10,986 bases of DNA, taken from contig JAEEWY010000035.1 of the NCBI GenBank assembly GCA_016291275.1, positions 1-10,986 of the forward strand, written 5' to 3'. Both the position numbers and the translations under genes were made by a program. Below the pieces are notes generated by a model, which had not been told where the DNA came from, did no database searches, and saw only the letters and a program-made list of their open reading frames with translations. Of the stretch, positions 1-7,538 are shown one piece after another; within the stretch, counting starts at the first letter, position 1; the number at the start of each line of letters is the position of its first letter. The DNA is from Methanobrevibacter sp. GTDB lineage: Archaea; Methanobacteriota; Methanobacteria; Methanobacteriales; Methanobacteriaceae.

Positions 1-1
1 T

Positions 2-490
2 TGGGATATCATTAATGGAGGTTCAAATGATGCTTTGGCTTATTATTTAGGTTTAAAGCCAATGTCCATTTTCCATAAGCAGACTGGTATCGGCAGAATT
101 TGCTCTTCAACAAAGACATTGGACCAGTTTTTAGCATTGGTCTGCTATAAATTCGGTCCTGAAAATGTCCGCTTGGTTAATGATGGGGATTTCGATAAGA
201 TGCTTAGAAAGATAGCTATTGTCTCTGGATTCGGCTTAAGCAATAAGGAGTTTATTAAATTGGCAAAGGATAGGTCTGTTGATGCATTCGTATCTGGAGA
301 CTTAAACCATTCAAATGCAATTTTAGCTAAAAAATTAGGAGTCACCCTAATTGATGTGTCACATCATATAATAGAACTTCCCGGATTGTTTGCCTTAACA
401 CAAATGCTAAAGAACAATAATGAGATTGACGTTCCTGTAGAAATGATAGACACAGGAGTTCCATGGAAATATATCTCTGCGGATTTCTAA
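2..490 (+). CDS. hcgD: HcgD, Nif3-like metal protein of FeGP cofactor synthesis (3' part)
   Basis: The frame is open to the left edge, so the N-terminal part is missing; about 162 residues are seen against roughly 250 for Nif3-family proteins. The stretch SGDLNHSNAILAKKLG followed by DVSHHIIELPG matches the C-terminal dinuclear-metal site of Nif3 proteins (the G-H-x-x-x-E type ligand region); the HH and the following E are the likely ligands. A Nif3-like protein alone could be GTP cyclohydrolase-like or of unknown role. Lying just upstream of hcgE and hcgF, it is best read as HcgD, the proposed iron-trafficking protein for the iron-guanylylpyridinol cofactor of Hmd hydrogenase. Translation-start candidates inside the window, such as the TTG at 35, are not real starts because the homologous reading frame continues upstream. 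The family role is established knowledge; the HcgD assignment rests on context. Confidence 0.82.
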   Translation, partial: WDIINGGSNDALAYYLGLKPMSIFHKQTGIGRICSSTKTLDQFLALVCYKFGPENVRLVNDGDFDKMLRKIAIVSGFGLSNKEFIKLAKDRSVDAFVSGDLNHSNAILAKKLGVTLIDVSHHIIELPGLFALTQMLKNNNEIDVPVEMIDTGVPWKYISADF

Positions 491-572
491 TCTTTAAAAA
501 TATTGGCTTTTCTTTTTAAAACTTTTAGATTTATGATTTTAGTTTATAATTTATAATTTGATTTGTGATAAA

Positions 573-1217
573 ATGATTCAAGAAATGGAAAATAATTTGA
601 TGCCAAAGGGAAGTATAGACTTAGTTGGTTTTGGTAGATTAGGCTTAAGAACTGGGATTAATCTCATTCAAATTCATAGAGGCGGACCCTCTAAAATAAC
701 TGTTATTGATGGTCAAAAGATTTCCGAATCTGACATAATATTCTTATTGAAAGGTGCTGAAGTAGGTACCTATAAGGCTGATTTCTTAAAGAAACTTTCC
801 ACTCATCATCCTGATTTCAGAGAAGTCATTTCTATAACTGAAGACATTTCTGAAGATAATATTGATTTGATTACTGGTGATGTTGTCGTTATTGAAATAG
901 CTGGAGGCAACACAATACCTACAGCTGCAAACATCATTAAAAAGGCACATGAAAAGGGTTCCAAGACAATTGGAACTGCAGGAATCTTTGGAATTGGTGA
1001 TGAGGAAATAGTGGTAAAGGACATTTCTGAATTTGATGATTCCAATCCTGCTGTCAATGAACTAAGAAAAGAGGGAATAGTAAAGGATCATCTGATTTTA
1101 ACCACAAGCACATTTATTAGAGATGCAATTCCAATCACTCCTTATGTCTTGGATGATATTGCAAATATAATTACAAAAGAGGCCTTAAAATTATTGATTG
1201 AAAAGAATAATGAATAA
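573..1217 (+). CDS. hcgE: HcgE, ThiF/E1-like adenylyltransferase of FeGP cofactor synthesis
   Basis: A 214-residue Rossmann protein of the ThiF/ubiquitin-activating E1 superfamily. It has a nucleotide-binding GFGRLG at residues 19-24 and the acidic end of the second strand at D46 (VIDGQ). The characteristic LRTGINLIQIHRGGP segment follows the glycine motif. HcgE activates the carboxylate of the guanylylpyridinol precursor with ATP so that HcgF can take it as a thioester. I chose ATG 573 because GTGAT at 565-569 gives a methanogen-type ribosome binding site three bases upstream; the in-frame TTG at 558 has none. It lies 82 bases after hcgD and only 24 bases before hcgF, so co-transcription with hcgF is likely. 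No canonical CxxC zinc pairs of larger E1 enzymes are seen, as expected for this short branch. Confidence 0.85.
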   Translation: MIQEMENNLMPKGSIDLVGFGRLGLRTGINLIQIHRGGPSKITVIDGQKISESDIIFLLKGAEVGTYKADFLKKLSTHHPDFREVISITEDISEDNIDLITGDVVVIEIAGGNTIPTAANIIKKAHEKGSKTIGTAGIFGIGDEEIVVKDISEFDDSNPAVNELRKEGIVKDHLILTTSTFIRDAIPITPYVLDDIANIITKEALKLLIEKNNE

Positions 1218-1241
1218 TGAGCTCTTTCTGAAGGTTTGGAA

Positions 1242-1844
1242 ATGATTACAATAGCTACTGCCGAATGCTTTACCCATGGAATTTTGGCTCGGGAAATTCA
1301 TGCCCTTGCTCAAGGATATGAAGATAATTTTGGGTCTAACTATTCCTATTTAGTCAATAAGGTTCAAAAGGATTGCCTAAAGGATGCAATTATAGAGGAT
1401 AAATGTTCTATTTTTGATCTGACTGATTTGAGTGTGACATGTGGCTTGTTCATACCTACTTTAGATGCAGTTAAATCCATTCTCCAAATTGAAAATCCAG
1501 TAGAGCCATTGGAATTGGTGAAAGGAATAAAAGTTTATGATGACGATGGGGATATTGAAATGTCTATCCTAATGGCAGAAGCTGCTAAAAAAATAGCCAA
1601 CACATCTATAGGTATAGGTACAACTGCAGGGATTGGATATGGTGGCATCGCTATTGTTGATGATGATGTAATTATAAGCACAAGTTCTGATGTAAGTGCT
1701 AATTTAATTGATGCGGATTCCAATAATTTGTCCATGCGTCAGAAGAGCGGAATAGAGAAAACATTAAAAATATTAATCTATTATCTGAATAGCAATTTTG
1801 ATAGGATTAATGCTTTAGAAAATGTCAATATTCATTATAAATAA
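1242..1844 (+). CDS. hcgF: HcgF (UPF0254), thioester-forming FeGP cofactor biosynthesis protein
   Basis: The N-terminus MITIATAECFTHG is the signature of the UPF0254 family, identified as HcgF. HcgF binds the guanylylpyridinol through a thioester to a conserved Cys9. Starting at ATG 1242 puts the cysteine exactly at residue 9; the in-frame TTG at 1236 would make it Cys11. GAAGGT at 1230-1235 lies six bases before the ATG, which supports the same choice. The protein is 200 residues, normal for the family, with a glycine-rich segment at about residues 124-136 (SIGIGTTAGIGYGG). It follows hcgE closely and completes an hcgD-hcgE-hcgF order. The hmd gene itself and the other hcg genes are not in the window. 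Transcription probably ends in the T tracts just downstream. Confidence 0.9.
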   Translation: MITIATAECFTHGILAREIHALAQGYEDNFGSNYSYLVNKVQKDCLKDAIIEDKCSIFDLTDLSVTCGLFIPTLDAVKSILQIENPVEPLELVKGIKVYDDDGDIEMSILMAEAAKKIANTSIGIGTTAGIGYGGIAIVDDDVIISTSSDVSANLIDADSNNLSMRQKSGIEKTLKILIYYLNSNFDRINALENVNIHYK

Positions 1845-1930
1845 TTTTTCATAAAAATAGCCTTTTTTATTTTTTTATTTTTTTTTATTTTTTAAAATAT
1901 TTTTTTTTAAGAAAATTTTTTTAAATCTTT
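1845..1930 (+). terminator. T-tract terminator after hcgF
   Basis: Directly after the hcgF stop there are repeated T runs (six to nine T) between 1847 and 1938, with almost no G or C. Oligo-dT tracts are the usual archaeal transcription stop. The rest of the gap to fezB holds only the opposite-strand terminator described at 1948-1991. Confidence 0.65.
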
Positions 1931-1947
1931 ATTTTTTTAAAAATAGT

Positions 1948-1991
1948 AAAAAAAAATGTAAATTTATAGAGTTTTATCTATAAAATTACAT
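1948..1991 (-). terminator. Hairpin plus U-run terminator of the fezAB operon
   Basis: Arms 1956-1970 and 1977-1991 form a 15-bp inverted repeat with a single mismatch and a 6-base loop. On the minus strand the hairpin is followed by nine T (A run at 1948-1956). It starts 15 bases after the fezB stop. The form is like a bacterial intrinsic terminator; the stem is A/T-rich, so the U run may be the main signal. Confidence 0.7.
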
Positions 1992-2005
1992 GAAATATTT
2001 GAATT

Positions 2006-4174
2006 TTATTTTGCAGCTTCACCAATTAAGGCATCTTGATTGCTTACAACTTGAGTGTCAATGACTACTGGCTCTTCCTCACCTAAAACAGATTTAGTAC
2101 TGCTAAGTCCAAATAACATTGTAGACAAGTTATGGAGCAATGAAGTTGTAGTAGGTGGAATGATTCCAAGCAATCCAAGTCCAATTAAAGAACCGTTAAA
2201 CATTACAATGTGTCTGTAATTGGCATTTATCTTATCAAGCATTCCAGTTGATAGCTTTCTAAGTGTTACCAAGTCATATAAGTCGTCTGAAAGCAAGGAA
2301 ATGTCTGCAACTTCCCTTGCAATATCTGATGAGTTTCTCATTGCCACTGATACATCAGCAGCAGATAATGCTGGGGAGTCGTTGATTCCATCTCCAACCA
2401 TAATGACTTGATGGCCTTCATCTTTTAGCTCTTGAATGATGTTTGCCTTATCCTCTGGAAGCACTTGTGACCTGTATTGTGTAATGCCTAAATCATTAGC
2501 TATTTTATTTGCAGCATTTTCACTGTCTCCAGTTAACATGACCACATTGGTAATGCCTAACTCTTTAAGTTGGCTGATTACATCATGAGCTTCATCTCTT
2601 ACAGGGTCTGAAATGCAAAGGATTCCTTGAAGTTTCTTGCCTATTGCAAGATAAATCACTGAATATTCTTTTATATTCTCTTCAATAAGCTTTTGTTGCT
2701 TCTTGGTAAACCTAATGCCTTCATCTTCCTCTACGAAGTGTCTGCTTCCAATGATTGCCTTTTTGCCATCATATGTAGTTGAGATACCATGTGCAACGAT
2801 GTATTCAACTTCACTATGATCCTCTTCATGGTGAAGTCCTTCTTCTTCCGCCTTTTTCACAATGGCTGTCGCTACGCTGTGAGCGAAGTGCTCTTCGATG
2901 CATGCAGCGATTCTCAATACTTCATCCCTTTCGTATTTTCCACAAGGAATGACCTTTTCAAGAACTGGATGAGCATTTGTCAAGGTTCCTGTCTTATCGA
3001 ATACTATGGTATCTGCATTGGCATATGCCTCTAAATGTTTTCCACCTTTAACCATCATCCTATTGTCAGATGCCTCTTTCATTGCAGAGATGACTGAAAT
3101 AGGGGTAGTTAACTTAATCGCACATGAGAAATCCACCATCAATACAGCCAATGCTTTTGAAGTGTTTCCTGTAAGCAAATAGGTTAATGCTGTTGTAAGC
3201 AAACTGTAAGGCACAATTGAATCAGCTAATTTTTCTGCCTTGCTTTGAATGCTTGCCTTCAACTCCTCGGAGTCTTCAATCATATCGATGATCTTATTCA
3301 ATCTGGTTTCATCGTTAACGGAACGAACTTCGATGACTATTGATCCTTCCTCAACAACGGTTCCTGCATGAACAGCTTTTCCTTCACTCTTATGCACGGC
3401 TAATGATTCTCCAGTCATTGAGGCCTCATTAATCATAGCATCCCCATCTGCAATAACCCCATCAACAGGGATGATTGCACCGGTTCTTATTCTTATCTTG
3501 CCTCCTTTTTTGAGTTCAGACAATGGGAATTGACTTTCGATTTCATTCCCTTCATCATCAACATCAACCTTCCATACGCTATCAATATTCAATGCTAAGC
3601 TACTTTTTAAAGTGCTTTTTGTTTTTTGCATTGTATAGTCTTCTAGCATATCTGAAATAGACAATAAGAACATCATTGAACCTACAGACTTGTAGTTTCG
3701 AGTAATTAATGATGCAGCTATTGCAGTTCCATCAAGAAGTGCAACATCCGCTCTAAAACTGGTTAAACTATCTAATCCATGGTATAGGTAGTGAGTAGCG
3801 CGGTAGAGCATTCTCATTTTCCTAAATGGTATTGGCAAGATAATTTTAAAGAGATACCTTTTTAAGACATGTTTAGATAATCTAAAAAAGAAATCATTTG
3901 ATATTTCAGCTAAACTTATATTGTCTGTAGCCTTTCCTTCGTAAAGATCTGCTTGAGAAATTTTATCCAAAATATGAAGTATTTCATCTTTTTTACTTAT
4001 ATCATTATAATTTATTAATATGCTTCCATTCCTATGGGAAATGTTTACTTCATCTATGAATGCATATTCAAGCAAGGTTTCACTTAAGCCATAAGTTTCT
4101 TCTTTGGTAAATGCTTCTTTACCTGCACGCACTCTTAATCGAGTGCCCTTATCGTATACTATATCGTAAATCAT
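2006..4174 (-). CDS. fezB: FezB-like P1B-6-type metal P-type ATPase (ferrosome ATPase)
   Basis: A 722-residue heavy-metal P-type ATPase. Residues 1-75 look like an HMA-type fold without CxxC but with a TRLRVR arginine motif (11-16), and a second basic stretch follows near 107-126. Core motifs are TGES 254-257, phosphorylated Asp393 in DKTGTLT, and GDGINDSPAL 594-603. The membrane metal motif is not CPC but Ser350-Cys351-Ala352 (DFSCAIKL), the type I associate with the P1B-6 group. P1B-6 ATPases are the FezB proteins of ferrosome clusters, which load iron into membrane-bound storage granules. The His-Pro nucleotide-domain motif reads His432-Ser433. It lies 81 bases downstream of a FezA-like gene and next to feoAB, with iron-type operators upstream, all consistent with iron. 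The start ATG has no strong ribosome binding site. ATPase identity is sure; Fez identity is strong inference. Confidence 0.85.
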   Translation of the reverse strand: MIYDIVYDKGTRLRVRAGKEAFTKEETYGLSETLLEYAFIDEVNISHRNGSILINYNDISKKDEILHILDKISQADLYEGKATDNISLAEISNDFFFRLSKHVLKRYLFKIILPIPFRKMRMLYRATHYLYHGLDSLTSFRADVALLDGTAIAASLITRNYKSVGSMMFLLSISDMLEDYTMQKTKSTLKSSLALNIDSVWKVDVDDEGNEIESQFPLSELKKGGKIRIRTGAIIPVDGVIADGDAMINEASMTGESLAVHKSEGKAVHAGTVVEEGSIVIEVRSVNDETRLNKIIDMIEDSEELKASIQSKAEKLADSIVPYSLLTTALTYLLTGNTSKALAVLMVDFSCAIKLTTPISVISAMKEASDNRMMVKGGKHLEAYANADTIVFDKTGTLTNAHPVLEKVIPCGKYERDEVLRIAACIEEHFAHSVATAIVKKAEEEGLHHEEDHSEVEYIVAHGISTTYDGKKAIIGSRHFVEEDEGIRFTKKQQKLIEENIKEYSVIYLAIGKKLQGILCISDPVRDEAHDVISQLKELGITNVVMLTGDSENAANKIANDLGITQYRSQVLPEDKANIIQELKDEGHQVIMVGDGINDSPALSAADVSVAMRNSSDIAREVADISLLSDDLYDLVTLRKLSTGMLDKINANYRHIVMFNGSLIGLGLLGIIPPTTTSLLHNLSTMLFGLSSTKSVLGEEEPVVIDTQVVSNQDALIGEAAK

Positions 4175-4255
4175 GGCTCTGAATTGAATAAATTTATAAA
4201 ATTTATTGATTTATTAATTTATTAGATTTGCCTATCCAATATTTTTATAATTTAT

Positions 4256-4528
4256 TTATTCATCTTCAGCAGTTATATCAACGCATACAGCTTCTTTTTT
4301 TGCAGCTTTAGCATCGGTATGGATGTCTTCTGCATTATCCTTAATGTCTTGAATGGATTCTTCAAGTTCGCTTTTACAAGTTAAGACTTTTGCCATACCT
4401 TTTGCAGCATAGTCTTTAGTGGTTTTTGATTCCAAGATTTTTTTACCTACTACTGCAGCAGCTATTCCTCCTACAAAAATCAATGCATGCTTATGTTCAA
4501 ATGCTTTGTCTCTTAAGTCTTTATACAT
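4256..4528 (-). CDS. fezA: FezA-like small membrane protein (DUF6110 type)
   Basis: A 90-residue protein with one hydrophobic segment at about residues 14-32 containing a GG pair (ALIFVGGIAAAVVG). A Lys/Glu/Ala-rich, probably helical and partly coiled tail follows, with two isolated cysteines. Small proteins of this build (DUF6110) stand beside P1B-6 ATPases in clostridia and methanogens and correspond to FezA, a ferrosome membrane protein with a glycine-rich hydrophobic N-terminus. The start is well supported: GGTGATG at 4531-4537 (minus strand) precedes the ATG by two bases. It is the first gene of the minus-strand operon, with a TATA box at 4681-4691 and an iron-type palindrome at the expected transcription start. 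The family assignment is from memory of the pattern, so FezA is probable, not certain. Confidence 0.72.
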   Translation of the reverse strand: MYKDLRDKAFEHKHALIFVGGIAAAVVGKKILESKTTKDYAAKGMAKVLTCKSELEESIQDIKDNAEDIHTDAKAAKKEAVCVDITAEDE

Positions 4529-4634
4529 TTCATCACCATTTTCAATTTTTAATCCAAATAAGTTTTTTATCTAATAAGTAAACTTTCACTATTCAGATTC
4601 TACTATTATATCTCAATTTGTTTTTATTTAAATG

Positions 4635-4650
4635 TTTAGGTTTACCTAAA
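4635..4650. promoter_or_regulatory. Iron-type operator 1 (fezA side)
   Basis: TTTAGGTTTACCTAAA has perfect 7-base arms. It lies 41 bases downstream of the start of the minus-strand TATA box, so it would cover the fezA transcription start and block it. The half-site TTAGGT resembles DtxR/IdeR-type boxes. Confidence 0.8.
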
Positions 4651-4680
4651 TAATTATATTACTATAATTAAATATATTGA

Positions 4681-4691
4681 GTATATATAAA
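4681..4691 (-). promoter_or_regulatory. TATA box of the fezAB operon
   Basis: Read on the minus strand this is TTTATATATAC, a near-consensus archaeal TATA box. It places the transcription start near 4655-4660 and gives a leader of about 130 bases before fezA. Confidence 0.6.
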
Positions 4692-4791
4692 TAAGATTAT
4701 TTTTATTTTTGTTTATCCCTTATTTTCTTCATTGGAGCCATTTCCTTGGTTTTAATTTTTTATCATTTTTTGTAAAAATTTCATAGACTTT

Positions 4792-4807
4792 ATTAGGTAA
4801 ACCTAAA
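4792..4807. promoter_or_regulatory. Iron-type operator 2 (feo side, upstream of TATA)
   Basis: ATTAGGTAAACCTAAA, a 16-base palindrome with the outermost pair mismatched. It abuts the plus-strand TATA box and would cover the BRE position, so a bound repressor would exclude TFB. Confidence 0.78.
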
Positions 4808-4808
4808 C

Positions 4809-4816
4809 TTTATATA
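4809..4816 (+). promoter_or_regulatory. TATA box of the feo operon
   Basis: TTTATATA is an exact archaeal TATA box flanked on both sides by iron-type palindromes (4792-4807 and 4843-4858). A start near 4840 would give feoA an unusually long leader of about 320 bases. A weaker TATA-like CTATAAAAA at 5082-5090 could be a second promoter. Confidence 0.65.
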
Positions 4817-4842
4817 TTATGAAAACAAAAATAACATTAGGT

Positions 4843-4858
4843 TTTAGGTATACCTAAT
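4843..4858. promoter_or_regulatory. Iron-type operator 3 (feo side, at transcription start)
   Basis: TTTAGGTATACCTAAT; an extra half-site ATTAGGTT sits immediately upstream at 4836-4843. It begins 34 bases after the TATA box, at the expected start of transcription. Confidence 0.78.
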
Positions 4859-5162
4859 TAATCTATGTAGGGTAATCTTTTTATTTTCATTTTAATTAAC
4901 AATCCAAAAATATTTTTAAAAAGCAATACATTTTATTTTAAAAATATCCCCATTTTTAAAACAAAATTTAAAAATTTTAATTAAACTACAAAATACCTCA
5001 AAATAATGAGATTTCGTCTAACATGGATTTAGGTATGCCTAAATTCCTGCATTTTATTGATAGTTACTTTTTAGAGAAAGGCTATAAAAATTCTCTAAAT
5101 TGTTATCTGTAATTTATCAGACATGATATTTATTTTATAAAATTTCTTAAGAGGTTGTATAA
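4859..5162 (+). promoter_or_regulatory. Long feoA leader or second promoter region
   Basis: About 300 bases with no coding frame. It holds an A/T-only inverted repeat (arms 4936-4945 and 4952-4961, loop ATCCCC), operator 4, a perfect 9-base hairpin (TTTAGAGAA at 5070-5078, TTCTCTAAA at 5091-5099) whose loop contains CTATAAAAA, and the feoA ribosome binding site AAGAGGTT at 5149-5156. The hairpin may be an RNA element of the leader or a degenerate operator around a second TATA box. Confidence 0.45.
5028..5043. promoter_or_regulatory. Iron-type operator 4 (feoA proximal)
   Basis: TTTAGGTATGCCTAAA, one mismatch between arms. It lies about 120 bases before feoA and 54 bases before the TATA-like sequence at 5082, so it could serve a second feoA promoter or a roadblock. 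Confidence 0.72.
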
Positions 5163-5396
5163 ATGATAAAAAAATTAAACGAACTCAAATCTGGAGAAAC
5201 CGGAGTTTTAGCTTCTTATGGTTCCGGTGGTGACTTGGAATTAAAAAGACATTTGCTCGGTATGGGCTTTGTTAAAGGTGCAGATGTAGAAGTGGAAAAA
5301 GTTGCACCTCTTGGAGATCCTATTCAAGTAAAAGTTAAAGGATACTCTGTATGTCTTAGAAAAGAGGAAGCTAAAAACATTGAAATAGAAGTGTAA
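5163..5396 (+). CDS. feoA: FeoA, SH3-like ferrous iron transport accessory protein
   Basis: A 77-residue single-domain protein, the usual FeoA length. The order is typical: LNELKSGETGVLAS at the N-terminus, then LKRHLLGMGFVKGADVEVEK, then the GDPIQVKVKGYSVCLRKEEA strand pair. FeoA is a small cytoplasmic SH3-fold protein that acts with the membrane permease FeoB in Fe(II) uptake. A ribosome binding site AAGAGGTT at 5149-5156 supports ATG 5163. feoB follows after 58 bases, so they form one operon. Its upstream region carries three iron-type palindromes, suggesting repression when iron is plentiful. Confidence 0.95.
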   Translation: MIKKLNELKSGETGVLASYGSGGDLELKRHLLGMGFVKGADVEVEKVAPLGDPIQVKVKGYSVCLRKEEAKNIEIEV

Positions 5397-5454
5397 TTCT
5401 TCTATTATTTTTCAAATTTATTTTTATATTTATTGAATTTTTAAAGGTATAAAT

Positions 5455-7470
5455 ATGGCAAATCTTAAAATAGGTTTAGCAGGTAACCCTAATGTAGGAA
5501 AAACCACTTTATTCAATACTTTAACTGGTTTAAACCAACATGTAGGTAATTGGCCTGGTAAAACCGTAGCACAAGCAAAAGGTCATTATAAGCATAATGG
5601 CAATGAAGTTGAAGTAATAGATTTACCTGGTAACTATGCTTTGAGTGCTCATTCTATGGAAGAGATCGTATCAAGAGACTTCATCGTGGATGAAGACGCT
5701 GATGTGATTGTAAACATCATAGATGCAGCAAACATTGAGAGAAACTTGTATCTCACTGTTCAAATGATGGAACTTGGAGCTAACTTGGTCGTAGCCTTGA
5801 ACATGAATAAGTATGCTCAAGACAAAGGCTATACCATTGATGCAAACAAGCTTTCTGAATTATTGGGAGTTCCTGTTGTTGAAATTGAAGCAAATAGTGA
5901 TACCGGTAAGGAAGAATTACTTAAAACCGTTGAACTAGCAGCTCAAAACCCAGTAAACACTACCGAAAGGTTGGTTTATAACAATGAACTTAAAGAACAT
6001 ATTGCTGAGCTTCAGGCTGTTATAGAAGAAGACAAGAATTTATTGGATGTTCCTTCATCTTGGATTGCAATCAAATTGCTTGAAAACGATGAGATTGTAG
6101 AAGAGAAAATTGAAGGATCCTCAAAAAGAAATAATATTCAAGCTGAAACCAAAAAGGTCAAGGAACATTTGGAAGGCATTTTTGGTGTTGGCAGTGAAGA
6201 GGTTATTGCAAATGCAAGATATGCATTCATTGATGGATTGTTAAAGGAATCCCTTACAAAACCTGAGCATTTAAAGGTATCCATCAGTGAAAAAATCGAT
6301 AAAATCGTTACAAACAGAATATTAGGGTTCCCGATTTTCATAGTTATAATGTATGCAATGTTTGAGATTGTATTTACATTTGGTGCACCTTTCCAAGACT
6401 TGATTGATGAGTTCTTTGGACTTCTCGGTGACTTTATTGTAGGGTCCCTTGGTGAAACAATGCTTTCATCCTTCCTCGTAAATGGGCTCATTGGAGGAGT
6501 AGGTGGGGTACTTGTATTCTTGCCTCAAATTATCCTATTGTTCTTGATTATCAGTTTCCTTGAAGATTGCGGTTACTTGGCAAGAGCAGCATTTGTTATG
6601 GACAAGCTTATGCACAAGTTTGTTGGATTGCATGGTAAGGCATTTATCCCTATGCTTTTAGGATTCGGTTGTGGAGTGCCAGGTATTATGGCTACCAGAA
6701 CCATGGAAAACGAAAAGGACAGATTAATCACTATGTTAATCGTTCCATTCATGTCATGTTCCGCTAGAATGCCAGTATACCTCTTATTGGTTGGTGCATT
6801 CTTCGCAGCTAATGAAAGCCTTGTAATATTATCATTATACTTGCTTGGTATAATTGTTGCAGTCATTGTTGCATTCATATTAAGGAAAACTACATTTAAG
6901 GAAATGTCCGCTCCATTTGTAATGGAATTGCCTGACTATAAATTGCCTACTATCAGAGGTATCTTAATGCACACCCTTGAAAAATCTTGGGGATTCATTA
7001 AAAAGGCAGGTACCATTATTCTTGTTGCAAGTATTGTAATCTGGATGTTAAGTTACTTCCCTGCAGGAGTAGAATACGGATCTCAAGAAAGTGCTATTGG
7101 TACTATCGGTACTGTAATTGCACCAGTATTTGCTCCATTAGGATTCGGCGAATGGCAACCTGCTGTAGCATTGGCATTTGGTCTTGTTGCTAAGGAGGTT
7201 GTAGTAGGTACCTTCAGTTCGTTATTTGGAGTTGCCGAGGAGGGAGCCGGAATCGCGGCAGCAATGCATGGAATATTCACTCCACTTACAGCTTATGTAT
7301 TTATGGTATTTGTATTGCTCTATATTCCTTGTTTCGCAGCTCTCGGGGCAATCAAACAGGAAACTGGCGGATGGAAATATCCATTGATCATGTCTGCAGT
7401 TACATTAATAACTGCATATGTAGTGTCCTTCATAGTCTATATGGTAGGACTGGGATTAGGATTGGGTTAA
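5455..7470 (+). CDS. feoB: FeoB, ferrous iron permease with N-terminal G domain
   Basis: A full-length 671-residue FeoB. The G domain shows G1 GNPNVGKT at residues 10-17, the switch GNWPGKTV at 31-38, and G3 DLPG at 56-59. The position of the G4 motif NxxD reads N116-M-N-K119, so the guanine-recognising aspartate is replaced by lysine. A helical GDI-like region (about 165-275) leads to the membrane part. This contains the conserved gate segments [15 protein letters not shown] and [11 protein letters not shown], a [15 protein letters not shown] segment, and a late [13 protein letters not shown] with its cysteine. It imports Fe(II) across the cytoplasmic membrane. A ribosome binding site AAAGGT at 5443-5448 precedes the ATG. 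A small cysteine-rich protein follows it, as in other Feo operons. Confidence 0.97.
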   Translation: MANLKIGLAGNPNVGKTTLFNTLTGLNQHVGNWPGKTVAQAKGHYKHNGNEVEVIDLPGNYALSAHSMEEIVSRDFIVDEDADVIVNIIDAANIERNLYLTVQMMELGANLVVALNMNKYAQDKGYTIDANKLSELLGVPVVEIEANSDTGKEELLKTVELAAQNPVNTTERLVYNNELKEHIAELQAVIEEDKNLLDVPSSWIAIKLLENDEIVEEKIEGSSKRNNIQAETKKVKEHLEGIFGVGSEEVIANARYAFIDGLLKESLTKPEHLKVSISEKIDKIVTNRILGFPIFIVIMYAMFEIVFTFGAPFQDLIDEFFGLLGDFIVGSLGETMLSSFLVNGLIGGVGGVLVFLPQIILLFLIISFLEDCGYLARAAFVMDKLMHKFVGLHGKAFIPMLLGFGCGVPGIMATRTMENEKDRLITMLIVPFMSCSARMPVYLLLVGAFFAANESLVILSLYLLGIIVAVIVAFILRKTTFKEMSAPFVMELPDYKLPTIRGILMHTLEKSWGFIKKAGTIILVASIVIWMLSYFPAGVEYGSQESAIGTIGTVIAPVFAPLGFGEWQPAVALAFGLVAKEVVVGTFSSLFGVAEEGAGIAAAMHGIFTPLTAYVFMVFVLLYIPCFAALGAIKQETGGWKYPLIMSAVTLITAYVVSFIVYMVGLGLGLG

Positions 7471-7490
7471 CCCAATTCTAATTTTTATTT
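7461..7490 (+). terminator. Palindrome plus T tract at the feoB stop
   Basis: ATTGGGTTAACCCAAT at 7461-7476 is a perfect 16-base palindrome spanning the feoB stop codon; as RNA it can form a 6-bp stem with a TTAA loop. It is followed by TCTAATTTTTATTTTTTT. It could end or reduce transcription before the cysteine-rich gene. Confidence 0.5.
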
Positions 7491-7538
7491 TTTTAATCAA
7501 AATCAATTTTTAATTATTTTTTTATTTTAGGTGATATC

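Noticed and set aside
4819..4857. Twelve-codon frame starting ATG right after the feo TATA box and ending in operator 3
   Set aside because: The ATG lies upstream of the expected transcription start and has no ribosome binding site; the stop falls in the operator by chance.
4936..4961. Ten-base inverted repeat with loop ATCCCC in the fez-feo region
   Set aside because: Stem is only A and T runs, which arise easily in this composition; noted in the leader entry but not treated as a regulatory element.
6138..6491. 117-codon open frame antisense to feoB
   Set aside because: It is opposite to a highly conserved FeoB region, with no recognisable domain and no promoter; it is a shadow of feoB codon use.
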